21,307 nucleotides of DNA from Treponema sp. UBA3819 (GCA_002369025.1 DFDV01000138.1:1-21307); one strand, 5' to 3'. Counted from the first letter of the stretch, positions 1 to 7,693 are shown. Translations and numbers: made by a program. The notes: generated by a model not told the origin, from the letters alone.

Positions 1-100
1 GTAATTAAGAGAACTCTGAACTGTTTTTTCATTCTGTGCAAATATGGCAGAATGTGACGGTTTATATACATAAAGCCCCCTTTTGTGCAGTCCGACTAAT

Positions 101-260
101 TTGGAGTATAACTCCGAAATAGCCGAAAGTCAAGTTTTTTAAGCGTGAGGGATTGGAGCACCGCCGAAGGCGTTCCGAAATGAAGGAGCATAGCGACGGA
201 ATGAAGGAATGAAGCGAAAGCGGAAGTGCGCAAAGCCCGACCCGAGCAAGGCGAGGGTCA
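101..260. repeat. Hairpin-rich intergenic repeat region
   Basis: This stretch has a run of short inverted repeats and no credible gene. Visible stems are GGAGT/ACTCC (103-107/111-115), CGCC/GGCG with a GAA loop (162-165/169-172) and GACCC/GGGTC (239-243/255-259). Between them lie purine-rich variants of GGAATGAAG. The last stem sits just past the stop of the hsdM relic on the minus strand, so it could have been that gene's 3' end structure. It resembles modular intergenic repeats in treponeme genomes, but that is from memory and was not compared here. Nothing else is seen in positions 1-100. Confidence 0.45.
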
Positions 261-264
261 CGTC

Positions 265-453
265 CTAAATCTTAAACCCAATCCCTACCAGATTTTTCTT
301 TATCTCTTCTTCGAGCTCGTGGCTCTTTGCGAACATTCCGCTAAGTTCGGTGGTCAGGCGGGCGATGTCTTCTTCGGAAAAGTCGCGGTGCTTGCGGTCT
401 ACCATGTGGCCCATGTTGCGGGCATCTATGAAGAGGGTTTTGCCGGTCTGCTT
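265..453 (-). pseudogene. hsdM: C-terminal relic of type I restriction methylase HsdM
   Basis: Read on the minus strand from 453 to the TAG at 265-267, this frame gives about 63 residues beginning KQTGKTLFIDARNMGHMVDR, followed by KHRDFSEEDIARL. The segment LFIDAR-x-MG-x-MVDR-x-HR-(E/D)-x-(S/T)-x-EDI is characteristic of the C-terminal part of HsdM, the N6-adenine methyltransferase subunit of type I restriction-modification systems. The tail ends KKNLVGIGFKI, as intact family members often do, so the natural stop seems kept. A stop (TAA, 454-456) lies directly upstream in frame, and there is no methylase domain, hsdS or hsdR in the window. This is a 3' fragment of a lost or moved gene. The plus-strand reading frame over the same bases is its antisense shadow. 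Confidence 0.75.
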
Positions 454-591
454 TTAGCCATGATGATGTCCTTTTTTTGATGATAGTTAGTTCTTTATCA
501 TATCATAATTTAATTCTTTTGTGATGTCAGAAAATGTAAGGGGTAATATTCTAAGCTTTCACCTTTTTCAATATCCACTTCCAGACAGGAA

Positions 592-1506
592 TCACTTCAA
601 CAGATATTCTACGAGCAGATTCAGGATCTGGTTTCGCTGGGCTTCCGGGAAGAGGGTGATGGCAGACATGTGGTTGTTGGACGGATGAACAAAAATGTGG
701 ACATTGTCGCGCGCCACATCGTTGATTCGCACTGCATACCAGGGATCGCTGTTTCCGTAAATCATAATGATTTTTTCATCGGTGGTCTTAATCCAGTCAG
801 ACATTTTTTCCTTCCGCCTGAGCTTTGACTACGCTTTCTCGCAGTCTGTTCAGGCCGGGTTTGTAGTTTCCGAGTTCTGTAAAGCTCTGGAAGTAGTAGG
901 GCGAAAAATCACTGGCCGGACTGTTAGAAGTCTGTGCGGCAGAATCAAGGCATTCGAAGAAGGTTTCCTTTTTTGATTTTGTTCCTTCGCCTAGATTTGA
1001 ATTGTCGTTGAGAAGCTTGCGTAATTCAGCTGCCTTGTCTTTGTATCGGTCGTCCTCGTTTCCGGCTGTGTCACAAATAAAGTCAAAAAGTCTTGAATCG
1101 TATTTGCCATTACAAAGCGGCGCGACATAGGGGATTGTCAGGTCAAGGTCTTCCGGGTGGTAGTAGCAGAGAAGATTTGAGGTCAGACCTCCCTTGCTTG
1201 AGCCCTGTGCCAGCCATTTTCCTTTGAGCAGCCTTTTGAGGGAAGTGATGATTGCGTGCAAGTCATCGGCAGCATTTTTTGATGTAGGCTTTCTGTTTGA
1301 ATCTTCCTTTGGAGGCGTCAGAAGGGTCAAGAAGTGAATTGAAGTAGACAGTATAGATACTTCTATTGTAATCCGTTTTTTTGGTGATTTTTTTCACGCT
1401 GACAACATTTGGAAGGGCGCGTAATTGAGACTCACTGCACGGAGCTGGGACAGAGTCTTCAGAATTTTTACAGAATATCAGGGGGAATGACTTAACAATT
1501 TCGGGT
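592..1506 (-). pseudogene. Broken S37-family (PS-10-like) peptidase gene
   Basis: Three minus-strand segments in shifted frames together resemble one secreted S37 serine peptidase (Streptomyces PS-10/tripeptidyl aminopeptidase type). Segment A (~1506-1290) reads ...LRALPNVVSV... and ...DPSDASKGRFKQK, like the family N-terminus. Segment B (~1290-797) carries GKWLAQGSSKGGLTS, the nucleophile motif G-x-S-x-G-G, and YVAPL. Segment C (804-592) carries IMIYGNSDPW (catalytic Asp) and NNHMS (catalytic His). B to C breaks at an A6 run near 805-812, where a one-base indel would rejoin ...AEGKNV to SDWIKTT. A to B drops the region normally between the first strand and the nucleophile, about 80 residues from memory of the family, and shifts frame. 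No signal peptide or start codon is found upstream of A. The gene is therefore dead, or at best two short non-functional frames. Confidence 0.8.
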
Positions 1507-1521
1507 GGTTTGGTGTATAAT
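1492..1521 (+). promoter_or_regulatory. Sigma-70 promoter of the 1528 gene, apparently leaderless
   Basis: TTAACA (1492-1497), an 18-nt spacer and a perfect TATAAT (1516-1521). The -10 box ends six bases before the ATG at 1528, so transcription should start at or next to the start codon. There is no Shine-Dalgarno between box and ATG. Confidence 0.7.
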
Positions 1522-1527
1522 TAAAGA

Positions 1528-2628
1528 ATGTTTATAGGCAATACCTTGCGGACGTTGATTGACTTCCACAAAAACGAGCAGAGATTACTTATTCAGGAAA
1601 AAGAACATATCAGTTTATTCTGCTCTCAGGTTTTTGCTATAATTTCTCTGATAATGACTGTCATTTTTGGCGTGCTGATGTTTTTTGCACTGCCTTTTTT
1701 TAACGTAAAGTATCTGCTTATCTATACAATTTCATTTTTTGTTTTTCTGGTACTTACCTTTTTATTCCGCAGGGTTCATGTGACAAAAAGCCTTCATTAT
1801 CTGCCTCTTGTCTATACCTTTGTCTTTTATCTCTATGCATTCGGTATTTTTGCGAGCATTTCTTCGGCTTCCGGGCTTGGTTCTCATGCGGCTTCTTCTG
1901 TTATCTGTCTGCAGATTATCTTTCCCCTGCTGATTTTTGACCGCTCCTACCGTATCAACCTGATTTTTATTGGTATGTATCTGATGCATTCTGTGCTGTC
2001 ATATCTCTTCAAGGATTACAGTAACTTTGTGCTGGATATGTTCAATGGTGCTGCCTTTACGCTGGGTGGTATCATAATCGGTCTTTATGAACGCTATGTG
2101 CGCCTTTCCAATTTTGAAAAAGACCGTCTGCTGGAGCATCAGAAAAATACTGATATGCTTACAGATTTGCCCAACCGCCGTAAACTTTTTGAGCGTCTGA
2201 CAGACATTCAGGAAAGCAACGGTGCGCTTGCCGGTCTTTTTATGATTGATATTGACTACTTTAAGATTTACAACGATACCCTGGGCCATCTGACAGGTGA
2301 CCAGTGCCTGCGTACTCTGGGAAAGTGTTTTGCTGAATTTGGCGAGGAAAATGATTTTGAATTCTACCGCTACGGTGGCGAGGAATTCTGTGCCCTTACT
2401 ACCAAAGACACCTACGATGAACTTCGTGAGCATGCCGAGCGTCTGCGCCGTAAGGTGGAAAATCTTGCCATGCCCTTTGAGCAGAGCGAAAGAGGAGTGG
2501 TAACAATCAGTATCGGTTTTGCACCTCATTATTACACACAGAATTACGAAGTAACGATTAAGCAGGCAGATGACGCTCTTTATAATGCAAAACGTACTGG
2601 CCGCAACTGCATCTTTGGCAGCAAATAG
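1528..2628 (+). CDS. Membrane-anchored diguanylate cyclase (GGDEF)
   Basis: The 366-residue protein would make cyclic di-GMP from two GTP at the inner membrane. Residues ~33-188 form about six hydrophobic segments with no recognised extracellular sensor domain. The GGDEF domain spans ~207-366 and starts with TDMLTDLPNRR. The metal-binding MIDID is at 239-243, with FKIYNDTLGHLTGD after it, and the signature RYGGEEF has GGEEF at 283-287. All the residues expected for activity are present. The RxxD product-inhibition site is not: the matching place reads EEND with one extra residue before RYGG, so feedback inhibition may be missing. The ATG at 1528 is placed by the promoter. The next gene follows after 61 bp without a visible terminator, so the two may be co-transcribed. 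Confidence 0.9.
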   Translation: MFIGNTLRTLIDFHKNEQRLLIQEKEHISLFCSQVFAIISLIMTVIFGVLMFFALPFFNVKYLLIYTISFFVFLVLTFLFRRVHVTKSLHYLPLVYTFVFYLYAFGIFASISSASGLGSHAASSVICLQIIFPLLIFDRSYRINLIFIGMYLMHSVLSYLFKDYSNFVLDMFNGAAFTLGGIIIGLYERYVRLSNFEKDRLLEHQKNTDMLTDLPNRRKLFERLTDIQESNGALAGLFMIDIDYFKIYNDTLGHLTGDQCLRTLGKCFAEFGEENDFEFYRYGGEEFCALTTKDTYDELREHAERLRRKVENLAMPFEQSERGVVTISIGFAPHYYTQNYEVTIKQADDALYNAKRTGRNCIFGSK

Positions 2629-2689
2629 ACGGCCTTTAACACAATAGAAGAAATTGCACTTGTCAGCATATTCTTAGTGGGAGGAAGAT

Positions 2690-3223
2690 ATGTCAGAAGA
2701 AGAAATGCAGGCTATGGCTCAGGCTCATGCCCAGGAAAGGGAAATACTTGCAAGAGCCCAGATGATGAAAAAAATCGGACGGAGAATGAGCATTCTGATG
2801 GGAGTGTCTCTCAGCTTCTGTCTGTCGCTTTTAGGAAATCTCACTTCAGGTCATTTTACGCTGCTGGGATTTTTGATTAGTTTTGCCGTAAGCACTCTTA
2901 TCAGCCTGATTATCGGTTTTCTTGTTCCAATGAAAAAAGTTGGCGACAGCCTCGCAAATGCACTGCACCTTAAACCGCGTTCACTGCCGGCCCACTGCGC
3001 CGAATCTTTTGTGTCTGACCTTATTTATACGCCGGTCATTACGCTTGCCATGGTAGCGCTTGCATGGAAGATGGCGACAAGCCACGGCGCTCAAATGCCA
3101 TTCCTTCCGATGTTCCTGCATTCTCTTGTGCTCAGTATGATTGTGGGCTATGTCTTGATTTTTATTCTGATGCCGGTCTTTTTCAAATTAACCACGCGCG
3201 GCCAGCTTCCGCTTGAAAATTAG
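2690..3223 (+). CDS. Conserved hypothetical membrane protein, four helices
   Basis: This is a 177-residue protein with a charged N-terminus (residues 1-30, Glu/Gln/Ala rich, probably helical). Four hydrophobic segments follow at roughly 34-56, 58-80, 112-130 and 142-168. The first and second pairs are similarly spaced: a small-residue helix, a helix ending in a basic loop (VPMKKVGD), then SDLIYTPVITLAM and a final helix ending MPVFFKLTTRG. This may be an internal duplication of a two-helix hairpin. I have a weak memory of uncharacterised Firmicutes membrane proteins of this type but cannot assign a function. The start is supported by GGGAGGA about 7 nt upstream. It probably shares a transcript with the upstream diguanylate cyclase. 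Confidence 0.8.
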   Translation: MSEEEMQAMAQAHAQEREILARAQMMKKIGRRMSILMGVSLSFCLSLLGNLTSGHFTLLGFLISFAVSTLISLIIGFLVPMKKVGDSLANALHLKPRSLPAHCAESFVSDLIYTPVITLAMVALAWKMATSHGAQMPFLPMFLHSLVLSMIVGYVLIFILMPVFFKLTTRGQLPLEN

Positions 3224-3230
3224 CTTATAA

Positions 3231-3382
3231 ATCCATCCCGCCAGTGCCATAGTTTACCAAATTGACCTCCTGTCAATTTGGTAAACGACGGAGGCTGTCG
3301 CTTCCGTCTCGCTTTTCAGCGCACCTCCTGTGCGCCGCCATGTTGTTGTTTAGATTAAAAATCCATCTCTCCAATGCCATAG
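3231..3382. repeat. Duplicated tail of the radical SAM gene, 130 bp apart
   Basis: Positions 3231-3252 and 3361-3382 match at 19 of 22 bases. The second copy is the real 3' end of the minus-strand radical SAM gene (coding LWHWRDG). The first copy lies beyond its stop codon and reads the same residues LWHWRDGF before its own TAA near 3224. All three differences are silent (CAT/CAC for His; AGA/CGG for Arg). The palindromic element at 3252-3337 lies between the copies. Confidence 0.75.
3252..3337. repeat. Palindromic element: three hairpins, two with CCTCCT loops
   Basis: GTTTACCAAATTGAC (3252-3266) and its exact reverse complement (3272-3286) enclose CTCCT. A second stem follows, GACGGA with TCCGTC (about 3287-3309). 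A third, GCGCAC/GTGCGC, again encloses CTCCT. In both loops the context gives CCTCCT on plus and AGGAGG on minus. There is no T-run, so this is not a standard intrinsic terminator, though it fills the gap between two convergent genes. It looks like a mobile or recombinogenic hairpin repeat. Confidence 0.7.
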
Positions 3383-4378
3383 GGGTTTTGCTAGGGCGTT
3401 GGAGAAGGGTTGGGGACGGGTGAAGTCGGGGAGCCAGCTGGTGTCGTCGCTCAGGTCCTGATAGAAAAGATAGTCAAAATCGTAGGCTTCGATTAAATCC
3501 TGCAGGTCTGAGTCTTCGCTTGTGGTGACAAGACGGTTTTCAATGGCAGACAGGGCTTTTTTCCTGCGGGCAAGTTCAGACTCGCTGTCCTTAAAGGGCA
3601 CGGGTGTATACTGGCTCATCAGCGAAATAATTGCCTTTCCGTCTGCATTTGCCTTGAGCCAGTCTAAAACTTCTGCGGTTTCCTCAAAGCGGCCGGGCAA
3701 AAAGAGATGCCTGATAATCACACCCTGCAGAATCTTTTCTTTTTTTACGCCGTCCTTTTCTACCTCAACAATGTTCAGCGGATTATGTTCAATCATCCAG
3801 GTGAGGGCTTTTTTTGCCTTTTCGCCATAGTCTTCTGCGGCGCATAATTGCCGGGAAAGGGCAGGGTTGAGGGTTTTTAGGTCTGGCAGATAAATTGTCA
3901 CAAGGCCGTCCAGAAGTTTCAGCATTTCCGGGCTGTCATAGCCGCTGGAATTCCAGCAGATGGGGAGGCTCAGTCCCTGGCGCCGGGCTTCTTCCAGTCC
4001 TTCTGCAAGCACCGGAATATGGTGGGAACCGGTTACCAGATTGATGTTTTCAGCACCTGCTTCTTCAAGGCTCAGACACATGCGGGCAAACTCATCTTTT
4101 GAAACAGCCCGTCCCATTCCCTGCTGGCTAATCTGGTAGTTCTGGCAGAAGGCACAGCGCAAATTGCATCCGGTAAGGAAAATGGTTCCGCTTCCTCCGT
4201 GTACGGTGACCAGAGGTTCTTCGCCAAAGTGCAGGCATGCCAGGGCTACGCGAAGGTCTGCATTTTCCGTACAAAAGCCACGCTTACCCCCTGCGCGGTC
4301 TGTTTTACAGGCCCGGGGACATTGAGTACATGCAGTGTATAAAGATGTGTGTGCGCAGAATGAATCGTCAGATGGCAT
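3350..4378 (-). CDS. PflX-like radical SAM protein (COG1313 type)
   Basis: The 342-residue protein belongs to the PflA-like radical SAM group usually labelled PflX or 'uncharacterised Fe-S protein'; its substrate is not established. The cluster motif is at residues 71-78 (C-NLR-C-AF-C, then QNYQISQ), preceded by GSGTIFLTG, where the family has a conserved glycine strand. An N-terminal cysteine set (C17, C20, C24, C36, in CTQCPRAC...GFC) is typical of this subgroup and may hold a second metal site. Later motifs NSSGYD, YLPDLK and VIIRHLFLPG also fit. The gene overlaps the upstream gene as TAATG at 4376-4380, so translation is probably coupled. It encodes a distinct protein from the pflA at 8565-9329. 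Its end borders a palindromic element and a second copy of its own last codons. Confidence 0.85.
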   Translation of the reverse strand: MPSDDSFCAHTSLYTACTQCPRACKTDRAGGKRGFCTENADLRVALACLHFGEEPLVTVHGGSGTIFLTGCNLRCAFCQNYQISQQGMGRAVSKDEFARMCLSLEEAGAENINLVTGSHHIPVLAEGLEEARRQGLSLPICWNSSGYDSPEMLKLLDGLVTIYLPDLKTLNPALSRQLCAAEDYGEKAKKALTWMIEHNPLNIVEVEKDGVKKEKILQGVIIRHLFLPGRFEETAEVLDWLKANADGKAIISLMSQYTPVPFKDSESELARRKKALSAIENRLVTTSEDSDLQDLIEAYDFDYLFYQDLSDDTSWLPDFTRPQPFSNALAKPLWHWRDGFLI

Positions 4379-4782
4379 TAGAGGATACCCTTATCCACAA
4401 TAATGCCCATCATTTTTTCAAGAATGTCCAGAGGCAGGTCTTCGGCTTCGTAGTTTACCAGTTCCTGAAGATTCTTCCAGTCATCAGCGGACAGACTGCC
4501 ATTTTCATCGTCTTCGCCTGCCAGAAAGGCATTAAAAGCGGACAGTTTTTCCAGATGCTCCTCAGTCGGTTCGTTTACGGCGTCACTAGAAGGCAGAATG
4601 TAAGTGTTCAGCCAAAAATCGCTGATGGAATGGGGCAAATCACCCAGAGAAGGATTGCGCTTTTCCAGCAGGTCTGCCAGTTTGTTGCAGGCACGCTTTC
4701 CGTCGTAGCGTCCGCCATTGTCCGCCCTTTCGTACTTGATGATTTTTTTTGCTTCAGAAAGAAATTGTTGTGTATCGGTCAT
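4378..4782 (-). CDS. Hypothetical acidic cytoplasmic protein, 134 aa
   Basis: I do not recognise this gene. The 134-residue product is acidic and mostly helical in appearance, without signal peptide or membrane segment. It starts MTDTQQFLSEAKKIIKYERADN, contains DFWLNTYILP, and ends with Glu/Leu-rich helices. It is sandwiched between the GGDEF-EAL gene (2-bp gap upstream) and the PflX-like gene (TAATG overlap downstream). These three minus-strand genes therefore look like one operon. The tight coupling suggests a role linked to the radical SAM protein, but that is inference from spacing only. Confidence 0.75.
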   Translation of the reverse strand: MTDTQQFLSEAKKIIKYERADNGGRYDGKRACNKLADLLEKRNPSLGDLPHSISDFWLNTYILPSSDAVNEPTEEHLEKLSAFNAFLAGEDDENGSLSADDWKNLQELVNYEAEDLPLDILEKMMGIIVDKGIL

Positions 4783-4784
4783 TT

Positions 4785-6470
4785 TTATGCACCTTCCTGC
4801 TTGCAGAGTTGTTCTGCGTCAGAGAATGACTGGGGCTTACCCCATACAAATCCCTGGATAAAGTCGCAGTTGTGTTCCTTGAGCAGGGAAAGCTGTTGTT
4901 CGTTTTCAACGCCTTCAGAAATTACTTCGCAGTTCATGATGTGGCCCATGTAAATAACGGAATCCACCATGTCGCGCATAGTCTGGCTTGTTTCGATGTC
5001 GTCAATCAGGCTCTTGTCAATTTTGAGCAGATTGACCGGCAGTTTCATCAGCTGGGCAATAGAAGTGTAGCCTGTACCAAAGTCATCAAGCGCAATCTGT
5101 ACGCCCAGAGCCCGCAATGCCTGAATGTTTGCAATCGTGGTTTCCATGGACTCCGCAAAAGAGTATTCGGTGATTTCAATTTCAAGATTATTTGACGGAA
5201 ACTGAGTTTCATCCAGCAGCTTTTCAATTTTTTCTGCAAAATGGTCGCTGCCAATATTTTTTGCAGACACATTGATGGACAGGATGCAGCCTTTTTTCAT
5301 GGAATCGAGAATGGGCTTGAATTCTGTCATGGCGCGGCGCAGAACGTAGTCGTCAATCTTTATAATCAGATTGCTCTTTTCTGCAGCGGGAATAAAATAG
5401 CCTGGACTGACGATAGAGCCGTCCGGTTTTTTGCAGCGGATAAGGGTTTCAAAGCCGCGCAGTTTCTTTTTCCCGGTGGTAAACTGGGGCTGATAAACCA
5501 GATAGAAATAGTCATGTTCCAGACTTTCACGGATAAGGAATTCCGCTTCTTTCTGCTTGGTCTCCGCATTTTCCATGGATTCGTCAAATACACAGACTTT
5601 TGACTCTCTGTTTCTTGTGGCCAGCATGGCAGTTTCTGCATCTTTAAGAATGGCGGAAGCATTTTTTCGTGTGAATGCAGGCTTTTCAATAAAGGTGATG
5701 CCGGCCGCAAAGGTGACCATGCAGGTTTTTCCTGTTTCCAGACTGCTGTTTGAAAGGACGATGGACATGGGCTGGGGTTTGACCAGACTTTTTGTTTTCT
5801 GCAGGGCTTCATCTACCGAACTGACATTGTTAAAGACGACGGCAAAAGTGGGGCCGGTGATTGTAAAAACCATGTCATCTTTTTCCAGCTGTGAGGTAAA
5901 TTTGTTTGCAACCTGCTGAAGAATGTAGTCTCCCGCCTGCATGCCAAAATCATTGTTAATCTGCTTAAAGCTTTCAATTTCTACACATACCAGGGCAAGG
6001 GGATTATTTTCGTTCATCCGTTCAGTCATTTCCCTTGCATAACTGCGCCTGTTCCTCAATCCGGTGATGTAGTCTGTCAGACTGTTGAGGGAGGCTTTTT
6101 TGTAGAATGAATAGATAATCAGAAGCGTAACAAATGAAATGATAGTACTGACCACTCCCGGCAGTGAAGACAGAGTGTGGTAGTGGACGATTGGCATAAG
6201 GGAACTGACCAGTGCCCGGCAGGACAAGATGGACGCAATGACAATGCCGATTTTATAACTGGCAAAGACCATGAGGATACAGGTCAGCGTTTGCAGGGCA
6301 GAAAAAATTCCCTGTATGGAAATCATTGGAATGATAAAGGAACCTAAACGGATGACCTGTTCTCTTGCCTGGCCGATATAACTGATAAGAAAAGCACAGG
6401 CTAAATTTAATATCGTACAAAGGACGAGGACGAATGTTCTTCGTGAAATATGTTTCACATGCAACTCCAT
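4785..6470 (-). CDS. Membrane GGDEF-EAL protein, likely c-di-GMP phosphodiesterase
   Basis: The 561-residue protein has about four hydrophobic segments in residues 10-124, a degenerate GGDEF domain (~131-295) and an EAL domain (~308-555). In the GGDEF domain the signature RYGGDEF is replaced by TITGPTFA (~203-210), and the metal Asp of DID is Glu (VEIES, 163-167), so cyclase activity is unlikely. The EAL domain keeps the catalytic set: E341 (in ETL, replacing EAL), N400, E432, D462-D463 in the loop-6 motif DDFGTGY, K483, E519 and Q539. It should hydrolyse c-di-GMP to pGpG, with the dead GGDEF perhaps sensing GTP, as in Caulobacter PdeA-like proteins. It is the first gene of a three-gene minus-strand operon. 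No Shine-Dalgarno is evident at the ATG. Confidence 0.88.
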   Translation of the reverse strand: MELHVKHISRRTFVLVLCTILNLACAFLISYIGQAREQVIRLGSFIIPMISIQGIFSALQTLTCILMVFASYKIGIVIASILSCRALVSSLMPIVHYHTLSSLPGVVSTIISFVTLLIIYSFYKKASLNSLTDYITGLRNRRSYAREMTERMNENNPLALVCVEIESFKQINNDFGMQAGDYILQQVANKFTSQLEKDDMVFTITGPTFAVVFNNVSSVDEALQKTKSLVKPQPMSIVLSNSSLETGKTCMVTFAAGITFIEKPAFTRKNASAILKDAETAMLATRNRESKVCVFDESMENAETKQKEAEFLIRESLEHDYFYLVYQPQFTTGKKKLRGFETLIRCKKPDGSIVSPGYFIPAAEKSNLIIKIDDYVLRRAMTEFKPILDSMKKGCILSINVSAKNIGSDHFAEKIEKLLDETQFPSNNLEIEITEYSFAESMETTIANIQALRALGVQIALDDFGTGYTSIAQLMKLPVNLLKIDKSLIDDIETSQTMRDMVDSVIYMGHIMNCEVISEGVENEQQLSLLKEHNCDFIQGFVWGKPQSFSDAEQLCKQEGA

Positions 6471-6504
6471 GATAATCTATATTTACACTTTTGTTGCTTC
6501 AATA

Positions 6505-6532
6505 ATTATACCATAAAACGGCTGAAAGTAAA
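6505..6532 (-). promoter_or_regulatory. Promoter of the GGDEF-EAL operon
   Basis: On the minus strand TTTACT (6532-6527), a 16-nt spacer and a perfect TATAAT (6510-6505) lie about 35 nt before the ATG at 6470. The leader is AT-rich and has no clear Shine-Dalgarno. Confidence 0.6.
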
Positions 6533-6639
6533 GAAGCAGATATCAAAGAAATATCAAAATTTTGTGTCTATTTGGAAGAAAGTTTGAGAAAAAAGCCAAA
6601 AAGATTTTCATTTTACGTGCATTTTCCCCCATTTTTTTC

Positions 6640-6668
6640 TTGACTTTTGCCACCGCAGAAAGTACACT
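6640..6668 (+). promoter_or_regulatory. Promoter of the EIIA gene, apparently leaderless
   Basis: TTGACT (6640-6645), a 17-nt spacer and TACACT (6663-6668). The -10 box ends six bases before the ATG at 6675, with no room for a ribosome binding site. Confidence 0.65.
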
Positions 6669-6674
6669 AAGAGT

Positions 6675-7121
6675 ATGGACTTGAAAACTGTTTTAACACC
6701 GGAAACGGTAGAATTGCATCTCAAAGGAAAAACAAAAGAAGAAATTATTGATGAGATGCTGGAAATCCTCATTAAGGCTGGCAAAGTAACCGACAAGGCT
6801 GCTGCACGTGAGTGCGTGCTTGATCGCGAACGCAAGATGTCAACAGGCATGAAGCACGGAATCGCTATTCCGCACGGAAAGACTGACACTGTGTCCGATT
6901 TGGTAGCATGTATCGGTATTTCTGACAATCCTGTGGATTTTGATTCTCTGGATCAGGAACCGTGCCGTATCTTCATTATGACACTTTCCCCGGTCAACAA
7001 AACAGGACCACACCTGCAGTTCTTGGCAGAAGTGAGCCTGCTCTTTAAGAGTGCAGAAAAACGTGCTCAGATTCTGGCAACTCAGGATAAGGCAGAAGTC
7101 ATTAAAATCCTGACTGACTAG
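6675..7121 (+). CDS. Orphan PTS EIIA domain protein, fructose/nitrogen type
   Basis: The 148-residue product is a single EIIA domain of the mannitol/fructose/PtsN family (PF00359). It would carry a phosphoryl group on a histidine received from HPr or NPr. The phospho-histidine is H67 in GIAIPHGKT; H61 in MKHGIAIPH is the usual neighbouring residue. The family features LKGKTKEEIIDEML and, later, THLQ-like HLQFLAEVS are present. No EIIB, EIIC, HPr or EI gene is nearby, so a regulatory (PtsN-like) role is more likely than sugar import. The gene has its own promoter and its own intrinsic terminator, making it a monocistronic unit. Its mRNA appears leaderless. Confidence 0.88.
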   Translation: MDLKTVLTPETVELHLKGKTKEEIIDEMLEILIKAGKVTDKAAARECVLDRERKMSTGMKHGIAIPHGKTDTVSDLVACIGISDNPVDFDSLDQEPCRIFIMTLSPVNKTGPHLQFLAEVSLLFKSAEKRAQILATQDKAEVIKILTD

Positions 7122-7153
7122 TTTGTTGAGTCATACATTTATCTGGCTCGTAG

Positions 7154-7183
7154 AAAGACCCTTGCAAGACAGGGTCTTTTTTT
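7154..7183 (+). terminator. Intrinsic terminator of the EIIA gene
   Basis: The stem AAAGACCCT (7154-7162) pairs with AGGGTCTTT (7171-7179) around an 8-nt loop and runs into T7 (7177-7183). It lies 32 bp after the EIIA stop and directly before the Shine-Dalgarno of the next gene. Confidence 0.88.
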
Positions 7184-7196
7184 GTTGGAGAAAAAA

Positions 7197-7637
7197 ATGA
7201 AACTGGAAAAAGTATTTGAAGTAAAAGACCGTGCCCTCTATAAAATCGGAGGAGATGCGGTGAATACAGACGGCATGGCAAAAAGCGTGGCATGGAGCCA
7301 GGTAGAACCTGAGGCAGAAGCCTATGACGAAGCCTTTCTGGCAGCCCTGCGGGAAGAACTGAAGGCTCTGGAAGATGCCGGTAAATTTGTCTACATAGAT
7401 GCTCTTTTTGACAAAGAAGGAGATGCCGCTTCCTTTACGGCCGCCATGAAGCACTGTGCAAGGCGCATTAAGGACTGCGTGTCTGTGGCAGGCTTTTCTA
7501 TTCCCCAGGCCCTTGCAAAAGACGGTTTTGCGGAAGGCAGCCCTGCAGCGGACTATATAGCAGAGCTTTCTCAAAAACACGGGCAGTATGTATTCTTCTG
7601 TAAAGATGCGCCAGAAGGTCTTGTAAATCTGCAATAA
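7197..7637 (+). CDS. Hypothetical cytoplasmic protein, 146 aa
   Basis: I do not recognise this protein. The start ATG at 7197 is chosen over upstream TTG codons because GGAG sits six bases before it. The product begins MKLEKVFEVKDRALYKIGGD and has an alternating alpha/beta look with no membrane segment. The central KFVYIDALFD and SVAGFSIPQALAKDGF could be strand-loop-helix units of a Rossmann or TIM-like fold, but this is only impression. The upstream terminator ends at the Shine-Dalgarno, so expression depends on readthrough or a promoter inside the EIIA gene. An 8-bp inverted repeat CTGCAATA/TATTGCAG (7629-7636/7656-7663) spans its stop, without a T-run. Confidence 0.7.
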   Translation: MKLEKVFEVKDRALYKIGGDAVNTDGMAKSVAWSQVEPEAEAYDEAFLAALREELKALEDAGKFVYIDALFDKEGDAASFTAAMKHCARRIKDCVSVAGFSIPQALAKDGFAEGSPAADYIAELSQKHGQYVFFCKDAPEGLVNLQ

Positions 7638-7693
7638 ACCGCAATGTTTGCGAAATATTGCAGTAAAATAAGGTAAAATGTTATAAAATTCCA

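Noticed and set aside
226..480. Plus-strand 84-residue frame
   Set aside because: It is the antisense shadow of the hsdM relic, whose minus-strand translation matches a known family.
4237..4953. Plus-strand 238-residue frame
   Set aside because: It is antisense to three adjoining minus-strand genes with clear motifs and coupled starts.
7629..7663. CTGCAATA/TATTGCAG repeat as a terminator for the 7197 gene
   Set aside because: The loop is 19 nt, the stem is A/T-rich and there is no T-run.
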